From an uncultured Pseudomonas sp. (GTDB taxonomy: Bacteria; Pseudomonadota; Gammaproteobacteria; Pseudomonadales; Pseudomonadaceae), in contig NZ_CAJYDW010000016.1 of assembly GCF_913774235.1 (NCBI RefSeq), positions 62,001 through 126,000 on the forward strand: a stretch of DNA of 64,000 nt. The letters run 5' to 3'. Positions 47,577-56,549 of this stretch are shown in pieces. A model generated the notes under the pieces. The model saw nothing but the letters and a program-made list of their open reading frames with translations. It searched no databases and was not told the DNA's origin. Position 1 is the first letter of the stretch. Each line of letters begins with the position of its first letter. The translations under genes and the position numbers were made by a program.

Positions 47577-47711
47577 CGCGGCCATGGCGGTCCGCCGATG
47601 CGGCCGCTCCTACGGGTGGATGACGCTTTTCTGTCCGCTCACCTTATCGCGGCCATGGGCCGCTCCTACAGGGTGTGATGCTTCTGTAGGAGCGGCCCAT
47701 GGCCGCGATAA
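47577..47711. repeat. GTAGGAGCGGCC-type REP cluster, copy 2 (three arms)
   Basis: Three arms: 47577-47613 and 47645-47669 in one orientation, 47686-47711 in the opposite one. They are closely similar to the arms at 31494-31575 and 62041-62120. Located just after ampC, between converging genes. Confidence 0.75.
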
Positions 47712-47777
47712 GGCCTAGACGCGCAGCGTGAATGGCGGCGCAGCCTCATCCACGAACCCGCGCGTCAAACCTCGGAC

Positions 47778-49448
47778 TCAAACCCCATCCGCCTCTTCCC
47801 TTCCCTCCACCGGCAGCTCGTGCTCGGTGGCATAACCGGCGTCGGCTGCTTCCAGCACGCCGTGGGCGATGCTGCAGAACAGCGAGTTGACCCGGCGCAT
47901 GTCGCTGAGCAGGCCCAGGTGCAGGGCGCTGGTCTCGAAGCTTTCCACCACCTGCTGGTGCAGCCGCTCGACGTGGGCATGGGCATAGCGCCGCTCCAGC
48001 AGGCGGAAGCGCTGCTTGAGCCGGCGCAGACGCCGTGCGGCGTCCAGGTCGCCGGACAGGTAGACCGACAGGCACAGCCGCAGGCTGTCGACCAGCAGTC
48101 GGTGCAGGGCGGTGAGTTCGTCCACCCCGGAGGCCGAGAAGGAGCGGCGGGCGGCGATCTTCTTGCTGTCCACGTCACTGGCCATGCGCTCGATCAGATC
48201 ACCGGCCTGTTCCAGGTTGATGGCCAGTTCGATGGTCTCGGCCCAGCGGCGGCTATCGCGCTCGTCCAGATCCTCGCGCGGCATGCGCGCCAGGTATAGC
48301 TTGATCGCCGTGTAGAGGGCATCAACGTCGTCATCGAGCCGGCGCACCTCGCGGGCCAGCTGCTTGTCACCGGCGTTGATCAGCATCAGCAGGTGCTGCA
48401 GCATCTGCTCGATGACGTCGCCCATGCGCAGCACCTCGCGGGAGGCGTTGGTCAGCGCCAGGGCCGGGGTATCCAGGGCGGCGGTATCCAGGTGGCGCGG
48501 CCGCAGGATGGTCTCGGCGCTCTCGCGCGCCGGCATCAGCGCGGTACAGAAGCGCGCCAGCGGACCGGTCAGCGGCAGGAACAGCAGGCAGCGCACCAGG
48601 TTGTAGGCGACATGGAAGCCGATCACCACCTCGGCCTCGTTGAAGTCGTAGCCCTGCAACCAGTCCGCCAGGAAGCCGATCCAGGGCAGCACCAGCAGGC
48701 AACCGGCGAGCTTGAACAGCAGACTGCCCAGGGCCACCCGCCGCGCCTCCACGCCCTGCTTGGCGGCGCCGATCATGGCCAGCACCCCGCTGCCCAGGTT
48801 GGCGCCGACCACCAGGCACAGTGCCACCTTCAACGAGATGACCCCGGAACCTGCCAGGGTGGCGGTCAGCAGCACCGCCGCCAGGCTGGAATAGGAGACC
48901 ATGGCGAAGACCGCGCCGGTCAGGGCATCGAGCAACTGGTCACCGGTCAGGGAGGAGAACAGCACCTTGACCCCGGCGGCATGGGTCATGGGCGAGGCCG
49001 CCTCGACGATCAGCTGCAGCGCCAGGATGATCAGCCCCAGGCCGATGGCGACCCGGCCTAGCTGACCGGCGCGGGTCTGCTTGCGGCCGAGGAAGAACAC
49101 CACGCCGAGGAAGATCAGCAGCGGCGACAGCCAGGACAGATCGAAGGTCAGCACCCGCGCCATCAGCGCGGTGCCGACGTCGGCGCCGAGCATGATGGCC
49201 AGCGCCGGGGTGAGCGGCACCAGGCCCTGGGCAACGAAGGAGGTCACCAGCAGCGCGGTGGCGTTGCTGCTCTGCACCAGGGCAGTGACGGCGATACCGG
49301 AGAGGAAGGCCAGCGGCATGCGCTGCATGCTGCGGCTGAGTACCCGGCGCAGGCTGGCACCGTACACCCGCAGGATGCCGGTGCGCACGATATGGGTGCC
49401 CCACACCAACAGGGACACGGCGGATAGCAGATTGAGCAGTGTCAGCAT
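47778..49448 (-). CDS. Na/Pi cotransporter family protein with PhoU-like domain
   Basis: 556-residue membrane protein of the NptA/YjbB type, probably moving phosphate with sodium. Two inverted-repeat signature segments with Gln/Ser-rich motifs are visible (VTALVQSSNATALLVTSF; FAMVSYSSLAAVLLTATL). After about residue 330 a cytoplasmic PhoU-like helical domain follows. ATG 49448 is preceded by GGGAGG; a TTG nine codons upstream is less likely. Confidence 0.88.
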   Translation of the reverse strand: MLTLLNLLSAVSLLVWGTHIVRTGILRVYGASLRRVLSRSMQRMPLAFLSGIAVTALVQSSNATALLVTSFVAQGLVPLTPALAIMLGADVGTALMARVLTFDLSWLSPLLIFLGVVFFLGRKQTRAGQLGRVAIGLGLIILALQLIVEAASPMTHAAGVKVLFSSLTGDQLLDALTGAVFAMVSYSSLAAVLLTATLAGSGVISLKVALCLVVGANLGSGVLAMIGAAKQGVEARRVALGSLLFKLAGCLLVLPWIGFLADWLQGYDFNEAEVVIGFHVAYNLVRCLLFLPLTGPLARFCTALMPARESAETILRPRHLDTAALDTPALALTNASREVLRMGDVIEQMLQHLLMLINAGDKQLAREVRRLDDDVDALYTAIKLYLARMPREDLDERDSRRWAETIELAINLEQAGDLIERMASDVDSKKIAARRSFSASGVDELTALHRLLVDSLRLCLSVYLSGDLDAARRLRRLKQRFRLLERRYAHAHVERLHQQVVESFETSALHLGLLSDMRRVNSLFCSIAHGVLEAADAGYATEHELPVEGREEADGV

Positions 49449-49530
49449 CGTGGCGCCCTCCCGGCGCGTGTCCAAGAGCTCCTGGCGAGCTTGTCACAAA
49501 ATTGTAACTACCGTTCTGCACAGACGCACG

Positions 49531-49557
49531 AGCCCGAAGGTGAGGCACCTTCGGGCT
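49531..49557. terminator. Strong hairpin between terC and the Na/Pi cotransporter gene
   Basis: AGCCCGAAGGTG and CACCTTCGGGCT form a perfect 12-base stem with a 3-base loop. It lies 56 bases past the terC stop on the minus strand and upstream of the cotransporter gene. The usual T-tract is missing, but its strength and position favour a terminator for terC. Confidence 0.6.
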
Positions 49558-49612
49558 CGCGGGGACTTGCTGGTTTAGGCGGCGGGGACCGGTGTGGGTT
49601 CCGCCGCGGCGA

Positions 49613-50365
49613 TCAGATCTGTTCCTTGCGCAGCTTGACCGCCTCGCGGGCCTTGGCCTTGCCGCGCAGGCGGATGTTGATGGCTTCCACCGCCAGCGAG
49701 AAGGCCATGGCGAAGTAGACGTAGCCCTTGGGCACGTGGACTTCGAAGGCTTCGGCGATGAGCACGGTACCAACCACGATCAGGAAGGACAGCGCCAGCA
49801 TCTTCAGACTCGGGTGCTTGTCGATGAAATTGCTGATGGCGCCGGCCGCCAGCATCATCACCAGCACCGCGACGATGATCGCAGCCACCATCACCGGTAC
49901 GTGGCTGACCATGCCCACCGCGGTGATCACCGAATCCAGCGAGAAGACGATGTCGATGATGGCGATCTGGATGATGGTGCCGATGAAGCCACTGCCCTTC
50001 TTCGCCGGGGCGTCTTCGTCCTGTTCTTCCTCGCCTTCCAGGCCGTGGTAGATCTCGGCGCTGCTCTTCCACAAGAGGAACAGGCCGCCGAAGAAGAGGA
50101 TGAGGTCACGCCCGGAGATGCCCTGGCCGAAGACGAAGAACAGATCGGCGGTGAGGCGCATCACCCAGGTGATGGACAGCAGCAGCAGGATACGGGTGAC
50201 CATGGCCAGCGCCAGGCCGAAGAAGCGGGTCCGCGCCTGCATGTGCTTGGGCATGCGGCTGACCAGGATGGAGATCATGATGATGTTGTCGATCCCCAGG
50301 ACGATCTCCAGGGCCGTCAGGGTAAAGAAGGCGACCCAGATTTCCGGGTTGGTCAACCACTCCAT
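49613..50365 (-). CDS. TerC family integral membrane protein
   Basis: 250-residue membrane protein with about seven helices. The TerC signatures are EIVLGIDNIIMISIL near the N-terminus and IDIVFSLDSVITAVG in the middle, both with the conserved acidic residues thought to bind metal. Members are linked to metal (manganese) export or tellurite resistance; the exact role here is open. A short acidic loop, GLEGEEEQDEDAPAKKG, separates the halves. I did not find a yybP-ykoY riboswitch upstream. Confidence 0.88.
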   Translation of the reverse strand: MEWLTNPEIWVAFFTLTALEIVLGIDNIIMISILVSRMPKHMQARTRFFGLALAMVTRILLLLSITWVMRLTADLFFVFGQGISGRDLILFFGGLFLLWKSSAEIYHGLEGEEEQDEDAPAKKGSGFIGTIIQIAIIDIVFSLDSVITAVGMVSHVPVMVAAIIVAVLVMMLAAGAISNFIDKHPSLKMLALSFLIVVGTVLIAEAFEVHVPKGYVYFAMAFSLAVEAINIRLRGKAKAREAVKLRKEQI

Positions 50366-50481
50366 TGCAAATCCTCTCGTAGCGAAGGCGCGTCTGGCTG
50401 CGCGCTCTAAAGGAAAAGGCGCGCCGAACGACGCACCCTTTTCGAACAGCCGGCAAGGCTAGTCGTACAGTTGGTAAAACT

Positions 50482-51816
50482 CTAGCGGCTGTACAGCGGA
50501 AACACACCCAGTAACAAAGCACCGACCAGCAGGAACATGCAGGTCACGGTGGCCCATTTCAGGGTGAAGCGCTGATGGTCGCCGAACTCCACCTTGGCCA
50601 GGCCCACCAGCAGGTAGGTCGAGGGCACCAGGGGGCTGAGCAGGTGCACGGGCTGACCGACGATGGAGGCCCGAGCGATCTCCACCGGGCTGATGCCATA
50701 GGCCGCGGCGGCCTCGGCCAGCACCGGCAGCACGCCGAAGTAGAAGGCGTCGTTGGAGATGAAGAAGGTGAATGGCAGGCTGACCAGGGCGGTGATCACC
50801 GCCATGTACGGCCCCAGGGCGTCCGGGATCACCGCCAGCAGGCCCTTGGACATGGCGTCGACCATGCCGGTACCCGAGAGGATGCCGGTGAAGATGCCCG
50901 CGGCGAAGATCAGCGAAACCACCGCCAGGACGTTCTCGGCATGGGCGGCGATGCGCTGCTTCTGCATGTTCAGGCAGCGATAGTTGACGATCATGGCGAT
51001 GCCGAAGGCGATCATGAACAGCACCGGCATCGGCAGCACCCCGACGATCAGCGCGGCCATCAGCGCCAGGGTCAGCAGGCCGTTGAACCAGCGCAGGTGC
51101 GGGCGGCGGGCCTCGGCGCACTGGGAGACGGTGACATCGGCGCCTTCGGTCTCGCCGATCTGCAGGATGCCCAGACGGGCGCGTTCGCTGCGGCCATAGA
51201 GGTAGGCGAGGAAGAACAGCCAGGCGATGGCCAGCAGCATGGGCGCGATCATGGGCACGAAGACGTCGGCCGGGTCCACGTGCAGGGCGCTGGCGGCGCG
51301 GGCGGTCGGACCGCCCCAGGGGGTCAGGTTCATCACCCCGCTGGAGAGCAGCATCAGGCAGGTCATGATCAGCGGATTCATGCCCAGGCGCCGGTACAGC
51401 GGGAACATGGCCGCCACGCAGATCATGTAGGTGGTCGAGCCGTCACCGTCCAGGGACACCACCAGGGTCAGAAAGACGGTGCCCATGGCTACCTTGAGCG
51501 GATCGCCCTTGACCAGCTTGAGGATCCAGCGCACTGCCGGATCGAACAGGCCGGTGTCGATCATCACCGCGAAGTAGAGGATGGCGAACAGCAGCATCAC
51601 GCCTGTGGGCGCCAGCTTGCGGATGCCGTCGAGCATCATCGGACCGAGGGCGTCGAGCTTGACGTGGCCGAGGCTGGCGAATTCGCTGGATAGCGCCCAG
51701 GCCAGCACGGCGAAAGCGATCGGCACCATGGTCAGGGCGATCAGCGGAGACAGGCGCTTGGTCATGATCAGGTACATGAAGGTCATGACCATGGCGAAGC
51801 CGAGGAAAGTCAGCAT
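50482..51816 (-). CDS. Citrate-metal:proton symporter (CitMHS family)
   Basis: 444-residue inner-membrane transporter with about 12 hydrophobic segments. Family features include VVSLDGDGSTTYMICVAAMF, NLTPWGGPTARAASAL and FTFFISNDAFYFGVLPVLAE, all characteristic of CitM/CitH-type citrate-divalent metal symporters. ATG 51816 has AGAGG upstream; the open frame continues upstream in a region without similarity. A possible 27-codon leader ORF precedes it. Confidence 0.9.
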   Translation of the reverse strand: MLTFLGFAMVMTFMYLIMTKRLSPLIALTMVPIAFAVLAWALSSEFASLGHVKLDALGPMMLDGIRKLAPTGVMLLFAILYFAVMIDTGLFDPAVRWILKLVKGDPLKVAMGTVFLTLVVSLDGDGSTTYMICVAAMFPLYRRLGMNPLIMTCLMLLSSGVMNLTPWGGPTARAASALHVDPADVFVPMIAPMLLAIAWLFFLAYLYGRSERARLGILQIGETEGADVTVSQCAEARRPHLRWFNGLLTLALMAALIVGVLPMPVLFMIAFGIAMIVNYRCLNMQKQRIAAHAENVLAVVSLIFAAGIFTGILSGTGMVDAMSKGLLAVIPDALGPYMAVITALVSLPFTFFISNDAFYFGVLPVLAEAAAAYGISPVEIARASIVGQPVHLLSPLVPSTYLLVGLAKVEFGDHQRFTLKWATVTCMFLLVGALLLGVFPLYSR

Positions 51817-51854
51817 GGGGAGTACCTCTGGATGTTCGCGAAAAGGAAGAGGGT

Positions 51855-51938
51855 TCAGCCGCGGCGCAGGGGCGCGGTGAGAGCGAAGATCCAGGGGAGG
51901 CGGGCGCGCGGGGACGCCGAGAAGGACAGATACGACAT
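51855..51938 (-). CDS. Possible leader peptide upstream of the citrate transporter
   Basis: A 27-codon reading frame (MSYLSFSASPRARLPWIFAL and seven more residues) begins 39 bases upstream of the transporter start region and is preceded by AGGA at a suitable distance. It is on the same strand. Nothing is known of it; it may be a regulatory leader or chance. The rest of the 243 bases between the transporter and the next gene shows a hairpin only. Confidence 0.35.
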   Translation of the reverse strand: MSYLSFSASPRARLPWIFALTAPLRRG

Positions 51939-52015
51939 GGCGAGAATCCTGGTTATTTTTGTAGGCACGTCGCCCGCTCACGGAGGCGGGTCTTGAGGGG
52001 ATCCTAAGCCGTCAA

Positions 52016-52043
52016 CCTTTCGCCAGCCTTGCGTGGCGAAAGG
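52016..52043 (-). terminator. Hairpin after the LysR gene
   Basis: CCTTTCGCCA and TGGCGAAAGG pair perfectly over 10 bases with an 8-base loop, just past the LysR stop on the minus strand. No long T-tract follows. Confidence 0.5.
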
Positions 52044-52059
52044 CGGATGTTGCGGGATG

Positions 52060-53001
52060 TCACGAAGCGGACGGGGGTAGCGCCGCGGTGCTCGTCTGCC
52101 AGCCTGGGGCGCTCAGGTGCTCGACGAAGAAATCGAGCAGGACCTGGATCTTGGTCGGGCGACTGCGCGCCGAGGGCGTCACGAAGTAGAGCCCGCCACG
52201 GGTCAGGTGCCAGTCCGGTAGCAGTCTTACCAGGCGGCCATCGGCCAGGTACTCGGCGGCGATGAATTCCGGCAGCTCGGCGATGGCCAGGCCTTCCAGC
52301 AGCACCGGCAGCAGGGCCTCGGAATTGGTGACGCGCAAGGGGCCGCGGGGCAGCACGCTTTCCTCGCGACCGTCGGCGTGGGTGAAGCGCCACACCTGGC
52401 TGCGCGCTCGATAGGCATAGCTCAGGCAGGCATGCCCGGTCAGCTCGGAGGGGTGGCCAGGATGGCCGTGGTGCGCCAGATACGCCGGCGCCGCCACCAG
52501 CAATTGGCTGACTGCGCAGAGACGCCGGGCAACCAGCGACGAGTCGGGCAAGGCGGCGATACGCAAGGCGGCGTCGAAACCCTCCGCCACCAGGTCGACG
52601 GTAGCATCGGACAGGTGCAGATCCACCGTCAGCTGGGGATAGCGGCGCAGCAGCTCGGGCAGCAGCGGCGCGACCCAGCGCAGGCCGAAGGCCATGGGTA
52701 CCGCCAGCCGTACCTGGCCTCGCGGCTGGACCGCACGCGCCTGGGCTTCGCTCTCCATCGCTTCCGCCTGGCAATAGAGCTCGCCAGCCCGGGCGGCCAG
52801 ATCGCGGCCGAATGCGGTCAGCGACAGCTGACGCGAGGTGCGATTGAGCAAGCGGCTGCCCAAGCGCTCCTCCAACCGCGCCACCGCCCGCGACACGGTG
52901 GCTACCGATACCCCAAGTACCCGTGCGGCGGCAGCGAAGGAACCCTCCTCGGCAACCTTGGCGAACATCGCCAGGCCTTCGAAATCCGGCAATCTGCTCA
53001 T
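52060..53001 (-). CDS. LysR family regulator divergent from an SDR gene
   Basis: 313 residues from ATG 53001 (MSRLPDFEGLAMFAKVAEEG). The winged helix AAAARVLGVSVATVSRAVAR and the effector domain are of the CrgA/DsdC-like subgroup that often controls an adjacent oxidoreductase. The divergent SDR gene begins 100 bases away, and the gap is the likely operator region. Confidence 0.88.
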   Translation of the reverse strand: MSRLPDFEGLAMFAKVAEEGSFAAAARVLGVSVATVSRAVARLEERLGSRLLNRTSRQLSLTAFGRDLAARAGELYCQAEAMESEAQARAVQPRGQVRLAVPMAFGLRWVAPLLPELLRRYPQLTVDLHLSDATVDLVAEGFDAALRIAALPDSSLVARRLCAVSQLLVAAPAYLAHHGHPGHPSELTGHACLSYAYRARSQVWRFTHADGREESVLPRGPLRVTNSEALLPVLLEGLAIAELPEFIAAEYLADGRLVRLLPDWHLTRGGLYFVTPSARSRPTKIQVLLDFFVEHLSAPGWQTSTAALPPSAS

Positions 53002-53100
53002 TTCATTTCTGCAACGGTGACTTGCCAATCATTCTATTTTGCAAGACAGGGCAGGTCGATAGGCTGACTCCACCTGATCACAACCTCTTGGAGATTCAGC

Positions 53101-53853
53101 ATGACCCTCAAACTCACCGACAAGATCGCCCTCGTCACCGGCGCCACCAGCGGCATCGGCCTGGCCACCGCCAAACTCTTCGCCCAACAGGGTGCCCACG
53201 TCATCCTCACCGGACGGCGGCAGGCCGCGCTGGACGCCGCCGTCGCCCAGGTCGGCAACGCCACCGGCATCGCCGTGGACTCCTCGCGACTGGACCAGCT
53301 CGATGCCCTCTACGAGCGCATCCGCCGCGAACACGGACGCCTCGATGTGCTCTTCGCCAATGCCGGCGGTGGCAGCATGCTGCCGCTCGCCGAGGTGACC
53401 GAAGCCCACTACCACGACACCTTCGACCGTAACGTCAAGGGCACGCTGTTCACCGTACAGAAAGCTCTGCCGCTGCTGGCAGACCAGGCCTCGGTCATCC
53501 TCACCGGCTCCACCGCCGCCAGCACCGGCACCCCGGCCTTCAGCGTCTACGGCGCCTCCAAGGCCGCCATCCGCGCCTTCGCGCGCAACTGGATCCTGGA
53601 GCTGCAGGGCCGCGGCATCCGCGTCAACATCCTGAGCCCCGGCGCCACCCGCACTCCGGGCCTGGTGGAACTGGCCGGGCCGGACGCCGCCCAGCAGCAG
53701 GGCCTGCTGGACCACCTCGCCAGCCAGATACCCCTGGGTCGTGTTGGCGAGCCGGAGGAGATTGCCAGGGTCGCGCTGTTCCTGGCCTCTAGCGATTCCA
53801 GCTTCGTCAACGGCGCAGAGCTGTTCGCCGATGGTGGCCAGGCGCAGGTCTGA
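53101..53853 (+). CDS. Short-chain dehydrogenase/reductase
   Basis: 250-residue classical SDR. The cofactor motif TGATSGIG is near residues 14-21, NAGG near 90, and the catalytic Ser-Tyr-Lys set in [20 protein letters not shown] and SK right after. The Arg pair in TGRRQAAL favours NADPH. Substrate unknown. Probably controlled by the divergent LysR protein. A strong terminator follows. Confidence 0.9.
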   Translation: MTLKLTDKIALVTGATSGIGLATAKLFAQQGAHVILTGRRQAALDAAVAQVGNATGIAVDSSRLDQLDALYERIRREHGRLDVLFANAGGGSMLPLAEVTEAHYHDTFDRNVKGTLFTVQKALPLLADQASVILTGSTAASTGTPAFSVYGASKAAIRAFARNWILELQGRGIRVNILSPGATRTPGLVELAGPDAAQQQGLLDHLASQIPLGRVGEPEEIARVALFLASSDSSFVNGAELFADGGQAQV

Positions 53854-53876
53854 GCGGCGCGTTGCGGCAAGAAAAA

Positions 53877-53912
53877 AGCGGACAGTGCCGGGGGCGCTGT
53901 CCGCTCTTTTTT
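53877..53912. terminator. Bidirectional rho-independent terminator
   Basis: A 13-base stem with one G-T pair (53877-53889 with 53893-53905), loop GGG, followed by a T-tract to 53912 and preceded by AAAAAA. It can serve both the SDR gene and the converging homocysteine methyltransferase gene. Confidence 0.85.
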
Positions 53913-53922
53913 ACCTCTGGCG

Positions 53923-54825
53923 TCAGCCACGCAACCGCTGGTCGAGCACCGCGATATGCTCCGGGCCGATGCCGCAGCAACCGCCGATCAGACTGGCACC
54001 ACGGGCCTGCCAGTCCTGGGCGAAGCTCAGGTAGCCGGGCGGATCCAGGTCCGGCCGTAGGGGGTCGAGGCCGTCGTTGGCGGTGGCCTCTGCCGGCTGG
54101 GGCGGAAAGGCGTTGGCATAGGCGCCAAAGGGAATCTCGACTCCCGCCGCGGCAAAGGTCGTCCGCGCGGTATCCAGCGCCGCCGCCATCACCTCGGGCT
54201 GGCTGCAATTGAACAGTAAGGCTCCGGCGCCCAGCGCCACGGCCAACTGCGCGGCCGCGGCCACCGGCTCGCCCGAACGCAGCCGCGGCACCTCATCCAC
54301 ATCTTCATCTTTCAAGGTAAAGGACAGCCACAGCGGCTTGCCATCGTCCGGCAGCCCGGCGGCGATGGCCCGTACCTCCGCCAGCGAACTCTGGGTTTCC
54401 GCCAGCCAGAGATCGACATGGGGCGCCAGACCGCGGATCAGCGGCTGCAGCACCTCGTCCACCCGCGCCGGCTCGAACAGGTCGGGACGGTAGGAGCCGA
54501 ACAAGGGCGGCAGGGAGCCTGCCACCCGTACCGGCTGCCCGCTGGCCGTCACCGCTTGCCGTGCCAATTGGCCAGCCCGCGCGGCCAGGGCCTCGCCTTC
54601 GGCGGCGAAGCGCTCTTCGCCGATATGGAAGGGCACCACCGCATAGCTGTTGCTGGTGATCACCTGGGCGCCGGCCTCGATATAGGCACGATGCACGGCT
54701 TCCACCTGCTCCGGTGCCTCGCTCAGCGCCAGGGCCGACCACTCCGGCTGGCGGAAGGGCGCGCCGCGGCGCTGGAGCTCACGGCCCATGCCGCCGTCGA
54801 GAAGAACGAGATTCACGTTAGCCAT
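53923..54825 (-). CDS. Homocysteine S-methyltransferase family protein
   Basis: 300-residue barrel enzyme like MmuM, which moves a methyl group from S-methylmethionine to homocysteine. The start LVLLDGGMGRELQRRG is typical. The zinc-binding Cys residues are in LLFNCSQP and IGGCCGIGPEH. Divergent from an ABC substrate-binding gene, which may supply its substrate (inference). Confidence 0.85.
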   Translation of the reverse strand: MANVNLVLLDGGMGRELQRRGAPFRQPEWSALALSEAPEQVEAVHRAYIEAGAQVITSNSYAVVPFHIGEERFAAEGEALAARAGQLARQAVTASGQPVRVAGSLPPLFGSYRPDLFEPARVDEVLQPLIRGLAPHVDLWLAETQSSLAEVRAIAAGLPDDGKPLWLSFTLKDEDVDEVPRLRSGEPVAAAAQLAVALGAGALLFNCSQPEVMAAALDTARTTFAAAGVEIPFGAYANAFPPQPAEATANDGLDPLRPDLDPPGYLSFAQDWQARGASLIGGCCGIGPEHIAVLDQRLRG

Positions 54826-54924
54826 ATAGCTCTTTCACTTTCCCTTATAACCAAAACAGAGTTCAATATCGGTTCTCATATCTCTCTAATACCAGGCCCT
54901 CTTAACCTTTGCAAAGGACGCCCC

Positions 54925-55746
54925 ATGAGAAACGCTCTGCTATCGGCCCTAGGCCTGACCCTGGCGCTGGTCGCCACCTCGGCCTCGGCCGGCGCCACCC
55001 TGGAGCGCATCAAGGCCAAGGGCGAGCTGGTCAATGTGCTCATGGAAAGCTATCCGCCCTTCTCCCAGCTCAACGCCCAGAATCAGCTGGAAGGCTTCGA
55101 CGTGGACGTGGCCAAGGCGGTGGCCGACAAGCTGGGCGTCAAGCTGCGCCTGGAAACGCCGTCCTGGGACGTGATCGCCGCCGGCCGCTGGAGCGGTCGC
55201 TACGACGTCTGCATCTGCTCCATGACCCCCAGCCAGGCCCGCGCCCAGGTGTTCGACTTCCCGGTCAACTACTACGCCTCGCCGGCGGTGATCGTGGTCA
55301 ACGCCGGTGACGAGCGCATCCACGGCGCCAAGGACCTCTCCGGCAAGAAGGTCGGGGTCACCAGCGCCTCCTCCTACGAGAGCTACCTGAACAAGGACCT
55401 GACCATCGAGGGCCAGGAGGACAAGCCGCTAAGTTATCCCTTCGATGATGTCCAGGTGGTGCCCTTCCCAGACGACAACGTCGCCTTCCAGGACCTGGGC
55501 CTGGGCGCCGGCAAGCGCCTGGACGCGGTGCTGACCAACCTGGTGACCGCCCAGCCGCGCCTGGCCCAGGACAGCAAGTTCAAGCTGGCCGGCGCGCCGC
55601 TCTATGCCGAGCCCAACGCCGTGGCCATCGAGAAGGGCGATCCGGAATTCGCCGCCAAGCTGCGCGAGATCGTCGACGGGCTGCGCCAGGACGGTACCCT
55701 GAAGCGCATCTCCGAGAAGTGGATCGGCGCCGACATCACCCAATGA
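54925..55746 (+). CDS. Amino-acid ABC transporter substrate-binding protein
   Basis: 273-residue periplasmic solute-binding protein of family 3. The signal peptide is MRNALLSALGLTLALVATSA with cleavage near residue 22. The mature part shows the typical LVNVLMESYPPFSQL, LEGFDVDVAKAVADKLGV and WDVIAAGRWSGRYDVCI. Probably binds an amino acid or related compound; the neighbouring homocysteine methyltransferase hints at a methionine-like ligand. It overlaps the permease gene by 4 bases. Confidence 0.9.
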   Translation: MRNALLSALGLTLALVATSASAGATLERIKAKGELVNVLMESYPPFSQLNAQNQLEGFDVDVAKAVADKLGVKLRLETPSWDVIAAGRWSGRYDVCICSMTPSQARAQVFDFPVNYYASPAVIVVNAGDERIHGAKDLSGKKVGVTSASSYESYLNKDLTIEGQEDKPLSYPFDDVQVVPFPDDNVAFQDLGLGAGKRLDAVLTNLVTAQPRLAQDSKFKLAGAPLYAEPNAVAIEKGDPEFAAKLREIVDGLRQDGTLKRISEKWIGADITQ

Positions 55747-56549
55747 CTGAGCTACCGCCCCCGGACCAGCGCCGCCCCCTGCTGAGCTTTCGTACCCGCG
55801 TCTGGCTGACCTGGCTGGCGCTGCTGGCCGGGGGCGTGGTCTTCGTGCTCGGCTTCGATCTCAAGTTCGCCAGCGTCTGGCCGCGGCTGCCCAACCTGGT
55901 GGGCTGGCGCCTGGGCCCCAATGGCTTCCTGCAGGGCGCGGCCCTGACGCTGTTCCTCAGCCTCTGCTCCATCGCCGTCTCGGTGCTGCTGGGCTTCGCC
56001 GCGGCGCTGGGGCGACTGTCGTCCAGCGCCCTGGCCTATGGCGTGGCCACCTTTTACGCCTCCTTCTTTCGCGGCACCCCGCTGCTGATCCAGATCCTGC
56101 TGATCTACCTGGGTCTGCCACAGATCGGCGTGGTACCCGGCGCCATCAGCGCCGGCATCCTCGCCCTGTCGCTGAACTATGGCGCCTACCTCAGCGAGAT
56201 CTTTCGCGCCGGCCTGCTCGGCGTCCCCGCCGGCCAGCGCGAGGCGGCCCTGGCCCTCGGCCTGGCGCCACGGGTGATCTTCTGGCGCGTCACCCTGCCC
56301 CAGGCCATGCGCAGCATCATCCCGCCCACCACCAGCCAGTTCATCTCCATGCTCAAGGACTCCTCCCTGGTCTCGGTGATGGGTGTCTGGGAAGTGATGT
56401 TCCTCGCCCAGTCCTACGGCCGCTCCAGCTATCGCTACCTGGAGATGCTGACCACCGCGGCGGTGCTCTACTGGCTGATGTCGCTGGCGATGGAGTTCAT
56501 CCAGTCGCGCCTGGAACAGCATTACGGGAAGGCGTATCGGGGGCGTTAG
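55743..56549 (+). CDS. Amino-acid ABC transporter permease
   Basis: 268-residue membrane permease of the HisM/GlnP family. The conserved loop for ATPase contact is NYGAYLSEIFRAGLLGVPAG followed by QREAALALGL. About five or six helices; the early segment GFLQGAALTLFLSLCSIAVS starts the core. It follows the binding protein with a 4-base overlap. No ATPase gene lies beside it. The stop TAG at 56547-56549 shares TTAG with the converging regulator. Confidence 0.9.
   Translation: MTELPPPDQRRPLLSFRTRVWLTWLALLAGGVVFVLGFDLKFASVWPRLPNLVGWRLGPNGFLQGAALTLFLSLCSIAVSVLLGFAAALGRLSSSALAYGVATFYASFFRGTPLLIQILLIYLGLPQIGVVPGAISAGILALSLNYGAYLSEIFRAGLLGVPAGQREAALALGLAPRVIFWRVTLPQAMRSIIPPTTSQFISMLKDSSLVSVMGVWEVMFLAQSYGRSSYRYLEMLTTAAVLYWLMSLAMEFIQSRLEQHYGKAYRGR

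Noticed and set aside
50366-50481. Possible yybP-ykoY manganese riboswitch before terC
   Set aside because: This class of riboswitch sometimes precedes terC genes, but I could not find its conserved core sequence in the leader.
51275-51295. GTCCACGTGC as a further parS site
   Set aside because: It shares only the central CCACGTG with the parS palindrome; the outer arms do not match, unlike the four sites reported.
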